Source: Muscardinus avellanarius (Eukaryota; Chordata; Mammalia; Rodentia; Gliridae). Taken from it: a stretch of DNA of 64,000 bases. Positions 31,209-43,744 of the stretch are shown in pieces. Every line of letters starts with the position of its first letter. Position 1 is the first letter of the stretch. Where the stretch lies: positions 122,498,721 to 122,562,720 of the forward strand of contig OY726559.1 of assembly GCA_963383645.1 (NCBI GenBank). Direction: 5' to 3'. A model generated the notes under the pieces. It saw nothing but the letters and a program-made list of their open reading frames with translations. It did no database searches and had not been told where the DNA came from. The position numbers were made by a program, and so were the translations under genes.

Positions 31209-31317
31209 AAAAATATATATAGATCTATATATAAAGATATAGATATAGAGCTATATAGATATATGGTAGGTGATGGCAGAAGTATAAATCCCCTGAGTTG
31301 AGAGGCCGTTTAGTATA

Positions 31318-31565
31318 TTGGAACCGTGGCTCTCCAACGCCAGCACCTGCATCCACTTGAGAACTTGTCACAACAGATTGCTGGTTCCAAACACAGAATG
31401 TCCACATCAGTAGACCTGGAATTGGGCCCTCAAATTTGCATTTCTAGCAATTTCCCAGGTGATGGTGACTCTGCTGGTCTGAGGAACTTTGACCACTTTG
31501 AGAATTACTTACTGTATTGTAGGAACAAGAAAGACAATAATGTTTCTTTGAGAATCACTGTGTTA
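31318..31565 (+). mobile_element. hAT-Charlie MITE (MER20/MER5-like)
   Basis: The order 'gtggctctccaac', 'cacaacagattgctggttcc', 'cagtagacctgg', 'atttgcatttctagcaattt' and 'cccaggtgatg' follows the short non-autonomous hAT elements common in placental mammals. The terminal repeats are decayed. Confidence 0.65.
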
Positions 31566-32004
31566 GAGGACCTTTGAAGATCATCATGTTAGAGAAAGAA
31601 GACACGGATGCAGCTGGGGAAATTTGAGTAATTGAGACGATGGTAGATGGCCGTATGCTGAAGCAGGCTTATACAAGCCAGCAAGAACTGAAGTTGTACA
31701 TCTTTTTTTTTCAACTTTGTATTCAATAATGTTGCATTTGTCTTCTGATATCAGCCATAATGGGAGTATTCATAATTCAGAAATTGGCAGATGCTATACA
31801 TCAGAGACCCCACTACTGGTGGTAGAGTTGAGGTCAAAGAGGGAGGCAGATATCAGAATCTCAAGAGTCGTGTGTCCCATGACAAGGAAATTGGATTTAA
31901 GTATAAGGATAATGGAAAGTCTTGGAAGAGTTGTGAGCAAAGCAAAGACAAGATATGACTTGGTTTAAAAAGAAACATGGTCGTTGCTAACTGGAGTATA
32001 GGGC

Positions 32005-32590
32005 TATGGTTTGGATCTTGAATGTCCTCCTAGAAGCCCATATGCTAAAGGCTTGTTATCCAGCCTGTGAACTATTGGGAGGTGTGGAATCTTTAAGATG
32101 AGGCTTAGCCTGGCATGATGGAGCATGCCAGTAATCTTACTTGGGAGACTGAGACAGGGGAATTGCAATTTGGTGAGGCTGACATCAACTTAGAGAGACC
32201 CTGTTTCCAAATAAAAATTAAAATAGGGTTGGGGCTATAGCCCAGAGGTAGAATCCCCTCAGGCTTCATCCCCAGTACCATACAAATATTAAAAAATAAA
32301 AAGGTAGGGCCTAATAAGAGGTATTAGGTCACTGGGGTTGTGCCCTTAAAGGGGACTGTGGAATGCTAGGATCTTTCTCTCTCTTTGACTCTTGGCCACT
32401 ATGGGGTAAGCAGCTTTCCCCACTATGCACTCTACATCATGATGTAATGCCTTATCACAGGCCCCAAAGCAATGGATCCAATAAGTATGGGCTGAAACTC
32501 CCCAAATTGTGAGAGAAAACAAACATTTTCTCCTTTTAATTTGATTGTCTCAGGTATTTTGTTAGAGTAGCAGAAAGCTAGCACATATAC
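32005..32590 (+). mobile_element. MaLR-type LTR (ERVL class)
   Basis: It starts 'ctatggtttggatcttgaat' and ends 'gtctcaggtattttgttagag' plus 'agctagcaca'. Between these are 'gggaggtgtggaatctttaaga' and 'gaaactccccaaattgtgag'. This matches the overall MaLR LTR pattern. A SINE interrupts it at 32106-32300. Confidence 0.6.
32106..32300 (+). mobile_element. B1-dID SINE within LTR
   Basis: Diverged plus-strand copy inserted in the MaLR-type LTR. Confidence 0.82.
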
Positions 32591-33082
32591 ATTATATGGA
32601 ATATGGTCTCCCCCTCACCCCCATATTCAATCTTCATTTTTTAGCTACTCAGCTAAAGGTTACATTTTTCAGCCATCTAGTGGGTAGAGGCATAAGTATA
32701 TGCCAATGCAATGTAAGTAAAATGTGTGAAATTTCTGAATCACTGAATACAGAAGAAATTTTTTGTCCTGAATGTCCACTCTTTTCCCTTATGTAAGCCA
32801 CAACCCAGACACAGCAGTGACCCAGTGTTGGCCATGGCTCAATACCCAAGGAGGAAGAAGCAATTACTCAGAAGCAATCCTTATTTCTGAATCACTGCAA
32901 AGAGTAGTAGCTCTCCATCAACCTGTGAGAGAGAAAGAAAGCCTTTCTTTAAGCAGTAAGCTATCATGTTATTGGGTCTCTGTTAAAGTAGCTTAATCTT
33001 GCTCTAAAAGCAGGAGAGTTAGCACAGAATCAGGGGACAATTCAGAAGATTATTGTCATAGCCCAGTTAAGAGATGATGTGA

Positions 33083-33268
33083 GCTGGGCATGGTGGCACA
33101 CACTTGTAATCCCAGAATTGGGAGTCTGAGAAGGAAGATTCCAGGTTCACAGCCAGCCTCGGCAACTTGTGAGGACTTCAACTTAGTGAGACCCTGTTTC
33201 AAAATAAAAATACAATAGAGCTGGGGTATAGCTTGAAGGTAGAATGCCCTTGGGTTCCATCTCCAGGG

Positions 33269-33271
<3 letters not shown>
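33083..33271 (+). mobile_element. B1-dID SINE
   Basis: Plus-strand copy ending in a CA repeat (33272-33301). Confidence 0.87.
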
Positions 33272-33305
<34 letters not shown>

Positions 33306-34014
33306 TACTTTCTGTATTCCTGGTTGATCCTAGGCTGATACAGTGGAGGTGGTGGACTGGAGAGAAATACTGGCATCAGAGCATATTTTGAAGGTAAAAA
33401 TAATAAGGTCTGTAAGGGATTGGCTATGGGGATGAGGAAAGAGCTTGAAGCTCAAAATAGCACATTTCCTTGCAACTCCTCTGCCAAACTGCTTCTCAGT
33501 CTTCCCAGTCCCAGAAAATTTCAATGTCTAGGGCCCAGACTCGTCCATTCTAGTCCATGATAAAGTTTTATCCCAGCCTTTGTGACATGTGGGGACTCGT
33601 GTGGAATTATAATAATCTGTGTATACTTCATAATACCTGAGCAAAAACCTTGGTGTGGAAATAGAACCAAATTTAGACATTACCACTATTTCAAAAATTC
33701 CAGTGAACTTCACCAAGACTCTGCTTTGAGAGAGGAACCAGATACTGTCTCTTCTAGACAAGCTGGCCCCTGCACCATTGTCAAGACAACTCCAGAGAGT
33801 GTAGGGAAGTCCATCCGCTTAGGTTTTGCTACATCTGTTAGAAAACCGGAGCATTTCTAGGAAGGCTTCAGCATGGGACTTCAAGTGTGCTTGCAAAGTT
33901 CTAAATCAGTGGAAAGTGATGGCCAGTGACAAAAGCTGAGGCTCAGAAAAAAAATTGTTTTTCTTTTAGTTGAGACTACTGAGGATAAACAATCTTTGGG
34001 AAAGAGAAAGCCTC

Positions 34015-34165
34015 CCTAATTTCTTAGTGTCACGACCCAGGACAATATTGTTAACCTCTCTGTAACACTGTCAGCAGCAGGAAAGCATTACCTACCTCGC
34101 AGGATTGTTGCACTCAATCATGCGGCCTTAAGACATGATACAGAGAAGGCATTCGTATTTATTTT
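34015..34165 (+). mobile_element. MIR-like SINE
   Basis: 'gttaacctctctgtaacact' followed by 'attacctacctcgcaggattgttg' is the MIR core in sense. It is old and diverged. Confidence 0.6.
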
Positions 34166-34577
34166 TTCCTCTTTTCTTCCTCCTTTCTTGAGCAGGAAAC
34201 ATTGCAGAGTAGATTGATTATAACTGTGATTTATTAAATTCTCAGTAAATAATGATCTTCTATATGTGTGAGTCCCAGATCAAAGTTAGACTGTGATTTG
34301 ATTCATAATTAAGATAGAATGTTTTCACTACAGAAATCTATTACAAACTTGTTTAAGTTAGTGGAGAAAATAGCTGTGGATAATGGAGTAGAGTAGTTGT
34401 AAATGTCAGGACCACAACCTCACAAAAAGGTCTTCCCTTATGAACACGATTGTCGGATTATCTTGACTTTATTGTAAAAAAAAAAAACCTGGCAATGATC
34501 TATTGTGTACAATGGATATGTCATATTTGTGTGCTTCATTATAAAACAAGTTTTCCTAACAAACTTTGTAATTTTTA

Positions 34578-34757
34578 TTTTTGTAATACTAGGGATAGAA
34601 TCCAGGGCATTCTACCTCTGAACTACACCCCCAACGCTATTTTATTTTTTTGAAACAGAGTCTCACTAAGTTACTGAGGCTGGCTTTCAATCTACAATCC
34701 TCCTGTCTCAGCCTCCCAAGGACTGGGGTTGCAGATGTGTGCCACCACACCAAGCTA
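34578..34757 (-). mobile_element. B1-dID SINE
   Basis: Minus-strand older-type copy with a shortened linker. Confidence 0.86.
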
Positions 34758-34794
34758 AACTTTATAAATTTGACTTTAAAATCTTCATTATACA

Positions 34795-34940
34795 GCCAGG
34801 TGTGGTAGCACACACCTGTAATCATAATCCTTGGGAGGCTGCAACAGGAGGATTACAGGTTAGAGGACAACTTCAGCAATGTAGCAAGATTCTCGGCATC
34901 CTAACAAGACTCTTTCAAAACAAAACAAAAAATTAAATTA
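34795..34940 (+). mobile_element. B1-dID SINE, ID arm missing
   Basis: B1 arm and linker followed by A-rich DNA. Confidence 0.82.
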
Positions 34941-34952
34941 AAAAGGGTTAAG

Positions 34953-35192
34953 AGGCGGAGCATGATGGCACATGTTTGTAATCCCAGTACTTTTTAGGCT
35001 AAGAAAGAAAGTTCACAGTTTCAAGGACAGCCTCAACAAGTTAGCAAGGCCCTGCACAATTTAGTGAGACCATGTTTCAAAAAAAAAAATTAACTGGACG
35101 AGGTGGCACATCCCTGTAATCCCAAGTACTTGGAAGACTGAGACAGGTGGATCACAGGTTGGTAGACATCCTCAATAAGTAATGAGACAATA
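34953..35192 (+). mobile_element. two adjoining B1-dID SINE fragments
   Basis: The first copy runs to a poly-A at 35080-35088. The second begins at about 35091 and is cut at 35190 by the chimeric L1 element that follows. Its right half was not found downstream of that element. Confidence 0.8.
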
Positions 35193-38149
35193 GACTTCCG
35201 GGAAATGGCGACGAAGAAAAGTGGGGCTTACAAGCCCCACTAACAACATATCTCTATTATCACAAAATCAGCGCCTTTCATAGCCAGAAAACACCATCAG
35301 CAGAGAAACAAAAAATGTAATTTAAAGGGACAGAGAAAAAGAGGGCTGGAAAAACAAGACACCAGAAAGAAACCAGATCGCAGTGCTGCGGCTGGAGCCA
35401 CGGCATGGAGTGGCGAGTGCCATCTTCCCTTGCAGCACCAGGCTCCAGAGAGGAGGGGAACTCATAACGGAGCTCAGAACCAGAGAGGAGATAAGCCGGC
35501 CTCACACCCAAGGATGCGGTAGCAGTGCCTTACTGCCAGCGGCAGCGGCGAGCTCACCAGACGGCACCAGACCAACGCACTTAACAGCCCACCAGGCTCC
35601 AGAGAGGAGTGGCGAACAGTGAGCCGAGGTGAGCCGCTGCGGAACAGCCAGGCAGGATTCGGCAGATTTCTCGGCACAGGGAGCATCTAAAGCTCCCAGT
35701 GGCTGGGCTCAGCACACCCTGCAGGGACTCAGAGCGGAGCTCAAAAACAGAAAAGAAATACGCCAGCCTCACGGCCAAGGGCGGGGCAGCAGCGCCATAT
35801 TGCCAACGGCGGCAGCAGCAGCGAATTCACTGAGTCCACTACAGCTCCATCTGCATACTCAACAACAGTGAGTCAAATTGTGGCCCCTAGAGGAGAAATC
35901 CCAGTACTGTACTCCCAGGCACTTGACCCAGTGGGGGAGTGGCAGTGGCAGAGATATCACACCATAGGAGAACATGCAACCTGGCATCCCCCATGGTCTA
36001 AGCAGCCTCGATTGACTCCCTGGGTCTGAGACTCTGCGATACAACCCAGTAAAGGAGTAGTGGGGTCTGAGATACCACAGACTCGAGATCCACAGCACCT
36101 TAAGTGAAGCCGGGAGTGACCCAGGGAAGAACTCAGAGAAGGCACAAACTTACGAAATCATGGGAAAGAGGAATAACAATGGAGCAATGAATGACCACAA
36201 CCCCACAACATCAGAACCTGATAAAACAGAAATCCAGAGATTTCTAGAAGATCAAATCAGGAAAATAACTGTAGAAATAATAGAGGTGTTTTGAAAAGAA
36301 TTCAGAGAGAGCCAAAGAGAGATAAAGGATGCAATTAATGAAGTAAAGGCCTCAACTGAAAGTACAAACAACCGATTAGACCACATGGAGAATAGAATCT
36401 CGCTCTTAGAAGATGATTGTTCAAAAAATGAACACATAGTTTCTAATTTAGAAAAAAAAATTCCGACAGCAGGAATTTTACATTGAAGAAATATGGGCCC
36501 ATTTTAAGAGAGCTAACCTAAGAATAATTGAAATAGAGGAGGGAAAAGAAGGTGAAACCAAAGGGATCAACAATCTCTTCAAGGAAGTAATAGCAGAAAA
36601 TTTTCCAAACATAGAGCAAGAGGTCAATACACAGGTCCAGGAAACTTATAGAACTCCCTTTAGAGAGGATCAGAGAAGAGGATCCCCATGCCACATAATT
36701 GTCAAAATGACCAATGTGGAAGCCAAACAGAGAATCTTAAAGGCAACAAAAACAAAGGGCCAAGGGACATTCAGAGGCAAACCAATTAGAATCACTCCAG
36801 ACTTCCCAAACCAAGTCATGAGAGCCAGAAGGGCTTGGAGTAACATATTCCAAACTCTGAAAGAAAACAATTTCCAGCCAAAAATTTCCTACCCAGCAAA
36901 ACTTTCTAACAAATTAGATGGAGTAATAAGAAGCTTCCATGACAAACAGAAACTGAAGGAATTTATGTCTTCAAAACCAGCACTAGAGAAAATACTCAAA
37001 GAGATTAACTACAAAGAAGAAATAGGTAACACACACCAAAACCAGAGAAACAAGATTTTCCATCCAACAGACAACTAAGATTGCTTATCTGTGGAGATTC
37101 AGTATTTATGTTACTCTTTTACCTATCTCTAAATTGTACTGTTTGCCTTTATTGTTGTTAATTTTTAGGATTTCTAGTTGGAATATTAATATACCTTCAG
37201 ATATAGCATTTGGAAATATTTTATCCCATTCTATCAGTAACTTTTAACTCTGTTTACATTGTCTTTGGATATACAATATTTTTTTTTATTTTTTAGGGAG
37301 TTTGTATACTCTTCTGTTGCCTGTGCCATTGAAATCATATCCAAGAAATCACACTCAATTTCAATGTTGTGAGGTTTTATGACCCAGATATTCTAAAAGT
37401 TTATAGTCTTAAGATTTATATTTAGGTCTTTTATCTATTTTGAGTTAATACTTGTATATGGATTAGGTAAGGGTCCAATTTTATTCTTTTCCATGTAATT
37501 ATTATTTTTCAACAATATTTAGTTAAAAGATTATTATTTCCACCACCAAATGTTCGTGGAAACCTTGTCAAAAATAACTTGACAATATAGGGAAGAATGT
37601 ATCTCTAGGCTTTTATTTAACTCCAATGGTTTATATATCTGCCTTTAGAACAGTACTACACTGTTTCAATTATTGTAGCTTTATATGGTTTGAAATCAGA
37701 AAATATACATCTTCTAGCTTTGTTCTTCTTCGAGATTGTTTTGGGTATCTAGAGTTCATATTTCATATCAGGATAGATTTTTTCTGAAAAATAAATAAAT
37801 AAATGTATGATAGTTTCACCTAAAAAAAAGAAAAGAAAAAAATATTCTCTGGTAAGAAAGAAAGCAAAAAGAAATATTGAAATGTTATCTTTAAGTCATC
37901 AAAAGCTTGGTATCAGACAAATGAAACTGTTATGTGAGATTATCATCATTAATATTGGATAAATTGCTTTAAAACTAGATGTCAACCACTAAGCCAAGCA
38001 TGGGAAGGAGGGATGGGGAGAGAACGGGGTGGAGATCGGGTAGGGGCTAACTTGGCAATGTGTGCCTGTATGTCTACAAAAGTATTTTCTTTATACCATT
38101 ATGATGTATGAATACATTGCACCAATAAAAAATAAATTAAATAAAAAAG
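35193..38149 (+). mobile_element. chimeric half-L1 element, copy 1
   Basis: The element begins 'gacttccgggaaatggcgac', like an L1 promoter, and has a CpG-rich 5'UTR of about 960 bp and an ORF1 region (36160-37078). An antisense ORF2 block follows (about 37170-37790), then a sense-looking tail with a G-rich tract (38005-38045) and 'gcaccaataaaaaataa'. No sense ORF2 is present. No target duplication was found, and the element abuts a SINE whose other half is missing, so this locus was probably rearranged. Copies 2 and 3 have the same plan. Confidence 0.85.
36160..37078 (+). pseudogene. ORF1: L1 ORF1, copy 1 (broken)
   Basis: The ATG (MGKRN...) is kept. A CGA codon has become TGA at 36292-36294 and an indel near the A run at 36450 shifts the frame. 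The C-terminal half (RNA-recognition and C-terminal domains) is open from 36707 to the native-looking stop at 37076. The same TGA is present in copy 3. Confidence 0.85.
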
Positions 38150-38774
38150 AACCCCCCCAAAAAAGTAAAGATATGGACCAAACATAGACAATTATAAGGA
38201 CTGTACAATGACCCTAGACCTAAAGCAGCAAGTGAAGGGAGCAGCTATGGAAACTGGGAAAAATTGGGTTGGAAGGAAACCTCCAGGAGCTGTGAACTGA
38301 CTGAGAAGTGTAGCCACTCACACAACTTCACAGGGAGGCAGCCGCCTCACAGTCTCCCTTCCTGTTAATCTTCTGTGCATTTGCCTAACCCACCGGAGCC
38401 AGAGAACCAGAGCTAGTGCTGCAGTCCTTCCAGGAATGCCTACCAGGGTGGAAAAGGGCCAAGAGTGGAGCCGAGGGGCTGATGGGAGAAATCCAGCACA
38501 CCAAGAGAATAAAATCAACTGAACAGTGTAGGCCAAAGGATTTGTGCTACTGACTCTTTAAAACACTCACAGGTTGAGTTTATTCATTCTTTTTAAAGAT
38601 ATTCAATACAATCTGCTCAAGTGATTTGAGGACATTTTACTTAGCTGAGCACAGAGCACCACAGAATGCACACAGTGAAGGACACCTTCAAGAGCTTGCT
38701 GAACACTCTCACTTGATAGGTGAAGAAACTTCTTAGGACAATGAAACAATTTGTTCCACAGTCACAGGTTCAAA
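38150..38774. other. unassigned DNA
   Basis: No gene or repeat family recognised. Confidence 0.35.
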
Positions 38775-38905
38775 ACAGTTGCAGAGCTGAGCACAGTGTC
38801 ACATGTCTGTTCTCCCAGCTACATAGGACTTGGAGGTGGGGGAAATCACCAGTTTAAAGGCCAGCCTGGGCAACACAGTGAGAGCCTCATCTCAAAACCA
38901 AAACC
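38775..38905 (+). mobile_element. B1-like monomer, diverged
   Basis: 'gctgagcacagtgtcacatg' through 'cagcctgggcaacacagtgag' followed by A-rich DNA. The wording is closer to a B1/7SL monomer than to the local dimer, so it is probably older. Confidence 0.6.
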
Positions 38906-39099
38906 AAAGTTAAAAAAAAAGACAAAACAAAACATTTGCAGAACCAGAAGGCACATCCAACTCTCATGATGCCAAGCCCAGAGATTCTTCCACTAACAGC
39001 AACTAAAATCCATGCTGGAAACAAGTTGTGCTCATTCCAAAGTGCCAGAGTGTGATGCACCTGTGATCTAAGCTTGAACATACTTCTGCCTTAGTTTGT

Positions 39100-39438
39100 T
39101 TATATTTATTTATTTATTTATTTATTTAATCTATTTATTTATACTGGGGATTGAACCCAGGGGCATTCTACCTCTGAGTTACACCCCCAGCCCTATTTCA
39201 TTGTTTATTTTGAAACGGGATCTCACCGGTCATGGTGATGTAAGCCTATAATCCCAGTACTTGGGAGGCTGAGACAGGAAGATCACAGGTTTGAGGCCAG
39301 GCTCAGCAACACAAAGCTCTCCACAACTTAGTGAGACCCTATTTCAAAATAGACAGTAAAATAGGACTGGGGGTGTAGCTCTGAGGTAGATGCCATTGGT
39401 TAAATCCCCAGGAAAGAAAGAAAGAAAGAGAGAGAGAG

Positions 39439-39523
<85 letters not shown>

Positions 39524-39680
39524 AAACAATGGAGAGAGGAGAGAGTAAAAGAAAGAAAGAGTCTTACTAAGTTCCAGAGGGCATCACTAAGTTTCTGAAC
39601 CTGGCCATAAACCTGCAATGTTCCTGTCTCAGCCTCCCAAGTACTAGGATTGCAAGTGTGTGCCACCATGCCCAGCTTAT
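39100..39680 (-). mobile_element. B1-dID SINE (minus) split by a plus-strand SINE
   Basis: The minus-strand copy has its ID arm at 39143-39225 and its linker and B1 arm at 39560-39680. A plus-strand copy (39226-39410) and its (GAAA)n tail lie in the gap. A (TTTA)n run precedes it at 39100-39140. Confidence 0.85.
39412..39560. repeat. (GAAA)n microsatellite
   Basis: Long purine-only run of GAAA and GA units, tail of the inner SINE. It is strongly strand-asymmetric and could form triplex DNA. Confidence 0.95.
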
Positions 39681-40960
39681 TCTCTTCATTTTAAACATTT
39701 ACCTGAGAGGCTAAATTCCAAAGACACTTTTCCTAAAAATAACTAGAAGACAAGCTGGAAGAAATTAGCATAATGTATTTTTTATCTATAATGTGCAGCG
39801 TGTAATCTAAAAATGTGTGACAAAGCAATACTTGTAGTGTAGAGAAAACTCCCCTGGGATATGTGGTTTCATTTAAAACACCTCAGTAGGGTGGTATGAG
39901 GGAGCAGCACCCCATGACACACTTCCATCAGGGCAAAATGCTATTCCAGTGACTCACAGCAAGAGGCTTGACAAACATGGAGTTGGTATAAAGGTTATTC
40001 CCATCAGGATAAAATGAGAACTGCAGTGGGTGGTCCCATCCTAGCCTCCTGTCTCCTTCTACTTCTGTCCTGCCTTAGGTGGTTGCCCTGGAGACAGTGA
40101 GGTGGCAAGCAAAACCATTTGGAACAACTTTTTTAAAGTGTTCTGTATGAAGACCTAATTTTTATTTGCTGCTGTCTTTTCCAAAGGCTCTCTCCCACAG
40201 AAAGAGTGTGCTCTTTGGACTACTTTTAAAGCTGGTTCTTTCTAATGTCTTTTAAAGGTCCAGTTGGATGGCTGGCTAGTTTGGCAGACAACAGGGGAAG
40301 GGGCTTTGCCGATCTTATTTAGCTTTGGATTCCCACACAGATGGTCCTGATCTCCTCCCCACCCTAAGAATTTTTCTAAAATGACACCCAAGTTTTTCTT
40401 GGCAGAAGTTATAATTCCTGGCAAACAGTTCGCTGCAGCTCTAATTATGATGACAGCCTTAATGGAGAAGATAATCATATTAAATGGTTCTTATTCAATT
40501 CCGTGTGATGAAGTACTGATTACCATGAAATGTGTCAAGCAGCCAAAAGTAAAGGATGATGTACTGTGCCACAAGCTGAGGTTTGAGGGATTCCAAAACT
40601 GGGTAGAGGACTGGACAAGATGGCCTTTAAAGTGAAGAGGCTGATTATAAGGTCTCTTGTGGCTTACTTACTGATTATGAATCCCCATTTGCCTCCTGTG
40701 TCTGTTATAGAAAAAAATTATTCTGACATTTGTTAAAAGAGTAAGGAAGATTATTCAAGATTAGTACAATAGGGGTAGATTGTGCTGAAGTAGAAGAGAG
40801 TAGTCAGGCTCAGTTCTCCAAACAAGGACAAGCGGGGATTTGTGAGCAATGGGCAGAGCATGCAAAAGGAGACACCAAGGGTAGGTGGATTCTAGCTAAC
40901 ATGACTTAGAATTGTTGCTGAAGGTAGGCCAAGGTGATCAGATAACAAAGGATGTGGGAT
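39681..40960. other. unassigned DNA
   Basis: No gene recognised. A short open frame at 40381-40635 (84 codons) has no motif I can place. Confidence 0.35.
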
Positions 40961-40980
40961 AAGGAATTTAACCAGATATC
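40961..40980 (+). repeat. target duplication, copy 2, left
   Basis: AAGGAATTTAACCAGATATC precedes the element and recurs at 43745-43764, a 20-bp duplication (18 bp if the A-rich edge is excluded). Confidence 0.95.
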
Positions 40981-43744
40981 GACTTCCGGGAAGATGGCGA
41001 CCGAGAAAAGCGGGGCTTAAGAGTCCCGCTAACAACCAATCTCCATTACCACAAAAAGAGCGCCTTTCATAGCCAGAAAACACCATCACCAGAAAAACAA
41101 AAAAACCACCAGGCTCCAGAGAGAAAGCGGACTGAGAACAGAGCTCAGGGCCACAGAGGAGACACACGCGCCCGAGGACGCGGCAGCAGCACCATACTGC
41201 CGGCGGCAGCGGCGAACTCAGCGGACGGCTACAGCAAGCCGAGGTGAGCCGATGCGGAACAGCCAGGCGGGATCTTTCGGCGCAGACAGCATTTAAAGCT
41301 CCCAGTGGCTGAGCTCAGCACACGCTGCAGGGATTCAGAGTGGAAATCAAAACCAGAGAAGAAAAAATACGCCAGCCTCATGGCCGAGGGCGTGGCAGAG
41401 GCGCCATATTGCCACCTGCAGCGGCAGCAGCAGTGAATTCACCGAGTCCAGTACAGCTACATCTACGTACTCAAGAACAGTGAGTCAAATTGCGGGCCAC
41501 AGAGGAGAAATCGCAGTATTGTGCCTCCTGGGACTTGACCCAGTGAGGGAGTGGTGGTGGCAGAGATATCACACCATAGGAGAGCGTGCAACCTGGCACC
41601 CCCCATAGTTTAAAGCAGCCTCTATCGACTCCCTGGGTCGGAGACTCTGTGATACAACCCAGTAAAGGAGTAGTAGGGTCTGAGATAATACAGACTCGAG
41701 ATCCAGAGCACCTTAAGTGAAGCCATAGTGACCCAAGGGAAGAACCCAGAGAAGGCACAAACCTCCGAAATCATGGGAAAGAGGAATAACACTGAAGTAA
41801 TGAATGTGCACAACCCCACAACATCAGAACCTGATAAAACAGAAAATCAGAGATTTCTAGAAGATCAAATCAGGAAAATAACTGTAGAAATAATAGAGGT
41901 GCTTCGAAAAGAACTCAGAGAGAGCCAAGAAGAGATAAAGGATGCAATTAATGAAGTAAAGGCCTCAATTCAAAGCACAAACAACCGATTAGACCACATG
42001 GAGAACAGAATCTCGCTCTTAGAAGATGAGCAATCCAGAAATGAATGCATAGTTTCTAATCTAGAAAAAGATATCCAACAGCAGGAATCTGACATTGAAG
42101 AAATATGGGCCCATCTTAAGAGAGCTAACCTAAGAATAATTGGAATAGAAGAGGGAAAAGAAAGTGATACCAAAGGGATCAACAATCTCTTCAAGGAAGT
42201 AATAGCAGAAAATTTTCCAAATATAGAGCAAGAGGTTGATACACAGATCCAGGAAACTTATAGAACTCCCTTTAGACAGGATCCGAGAAGAGGATCCCCA
42301 CGCCATATAATTGTCAAAATGACCAATGTGGAAGCCAAGCAGAGAATCTTAAAGGCAACAAAAACAAAGGGCCAAGTGACATTCAGAGGCAAACCAATTA
42401 GAATCACTATAGACTTCCCAAACCAAGTCATGAGAGCCAGAAGGGCTTGGAGTAACATATTCCAAACTCTGAAAGAAAACAACTTCCAGCCAAAAATTTC
42501 CTATTCAGCAAAACTTTCTATCAAATTAGATGGAGAAATAAGAAGCTTCCATGACAAACAGAAACTGAAGGAATTTATGTCTTCAAAACCAGCGCTAGAG
42601 AAAATACTCAAAGAGATTAACTACAAAGAAGAAATAGGTAACACTCACCAGAACCAGAGAAACAAGTTTCCATCCAACAGACAACTAAGATTGGTTATCT
42701 GTGGAGATTCATTATTTATGTTAGTCTTTTACCTATCTCTAAATTGTATTGTTTGCCTTTATTGTTGTTAATTTTTAGGATTTCTAGTTGGAATATTAAT
42801 ATACCTTCAGATATAGCATTTGGAAATATTTTATCCCATTCTATTAGTAACTTTTAACTCTGTTTACATTGTCTTTGGATATACAATATTTTCTTTTATT
42901 TTTTAGGGAGTTTGTATATTCTTCTGTTGCCTGTGCCATTGAAATCATATCCAAGAAATCACTGCCAATTTTAATGTTGTGAGGTTTTATGACCCAGATT
43001 TTCTCCTAAAAGTTTATAGTCTTAAGATTTATATTTAGGTCTTTTATCTAGTTTGAGTTAATACTTGTATGTGGGATTAGGTAAGGGTCCAATTTTATTC
43101 TTTTCCATGTAATTATTATTTTTCAACAATATTTAGTTAAAAGATTATTATTTCCACCACCAAATGTTCGTGGAAACCTTGTCAAAAATAACTTGACAAT
43201 ATAGGGAAGAAGTTAGCTCTAGGCTTGTATTTAACTCCAATGGTCTATATATCTGCCTTTAGAACAGTACTACACTGTTTCAATTATTGTAGCTTTATAT
43301 GGTTTGAAATCAGAAAATATACATCTTCTAGCTTTGTTTTTGCTTCGAGATTGTTTTGGGTATCTAGAGTCCATATTCCATATCAGGATAGATTTTTTTC
43401 TGAAAAATAAATATATGATAGTTTCACCTATAAAAAAGAAAAAAATATTCTCTGGTAAGAAAGAAAGCAAAAAGAAATATTGAAATGTTATCTTTAAGTC
43501 ATCAAAAGCTTGGTATCAGACAAATGAAACTGTTATGTGAGATTATCATTTTTAATTTTGGATAAATTGCTATAATACTAGATGTCAACCACTAAGCCAA
43601 GCATGGGAGGGAGGGATGGGGAGAGAATGGGGTGGGGATCGGGTGGGGGCTGACTGGGCGATGTGTGCATGTATGTCTACAAAAGTTTGTATCCCACTAT
43701 GATGTATGAATACAGTGCACCAATAAAATAAAATTTTTTAAAAA
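40981..43744 (+). mobile_element. chimeric half-L1 element, copy 2 (intact boundaries)
   Basis: Complete insertion of 2,764 bp. It consists of a 5'UTR with CpG-rich DNA from 40981, sense ORF1 from ATG 41773, an antisense ORF2 block (about 42780-43400), and a tail with a G-rich tract (43606-43650) and 'cagtgcaccaataaaat'. The perfect target duplication, poly-A and near-open ORF1 indicate a recent L1-machinery insertion. It lacks sense ORF2 and so could only move in trans. The HAL1 elements known from mammals are ORF1-only in the same way. The antisense block is the unusual part. Confidence 0.9.
41773..42771 (+). CDS. ORF1: L1 ORF1 protein, full-length frame
   Basis: ORF1p is the trimeric RNA-binding chaperone of L1 particles. 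I take the start at ATG 41773 (MGKRNNTEVM) because this is where L1 ORF1 normally begins; the frame itself is open from 41728. Order: a short N-terminal tail, a coiled coil (about residues 30-130, with IRKITVEIIEVLRKELRESQ), an RNA-recognition domain (about 145-240, with SPRHIIVKMTNVEAKQRIL) and a C-terminal domain (LKENNFQPKISYSAKLS). A 2-base deletion near 42665, relative to copies 1 and 3, skips the native stop and adds about 25 foreign residues. No stop interrupts it. Whether it is expressed cannot be told. Confidence 0.72.
   Translation: MGKRNNTEVMNVHNPTTSEPDKTENQRFLEDQIRKITVEIIEVLRKELRESQEEIKDAINEVKASIQSTNNRLDHMENRISLLEDEQSRNECIVSNLEKDIQQQESDIEEIWAHLKRANLRIIGIEEGKESDTKGINNLFKEVIAENFPNIEQEVDTQIQETYRTPFRQDPRRGSPRHIIVKMTNVEAKQRILKATKTKGQVTFRGKPIRITIDFPNQVMRARRAWSNIFQTLKENNFQPKISYSAKLSIKLDGEIRSFHDKQKLKEFMSSKPALEKILKEINYKEEIGNTHQNQRNKFPSNRQLRLVICGDSLFMLVFYLSLNCIVCLYCC

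Noticed and set aside
40381..40635. 84-codon open frame
   Set aside because: No domain recognised; length is within chance for this composition.
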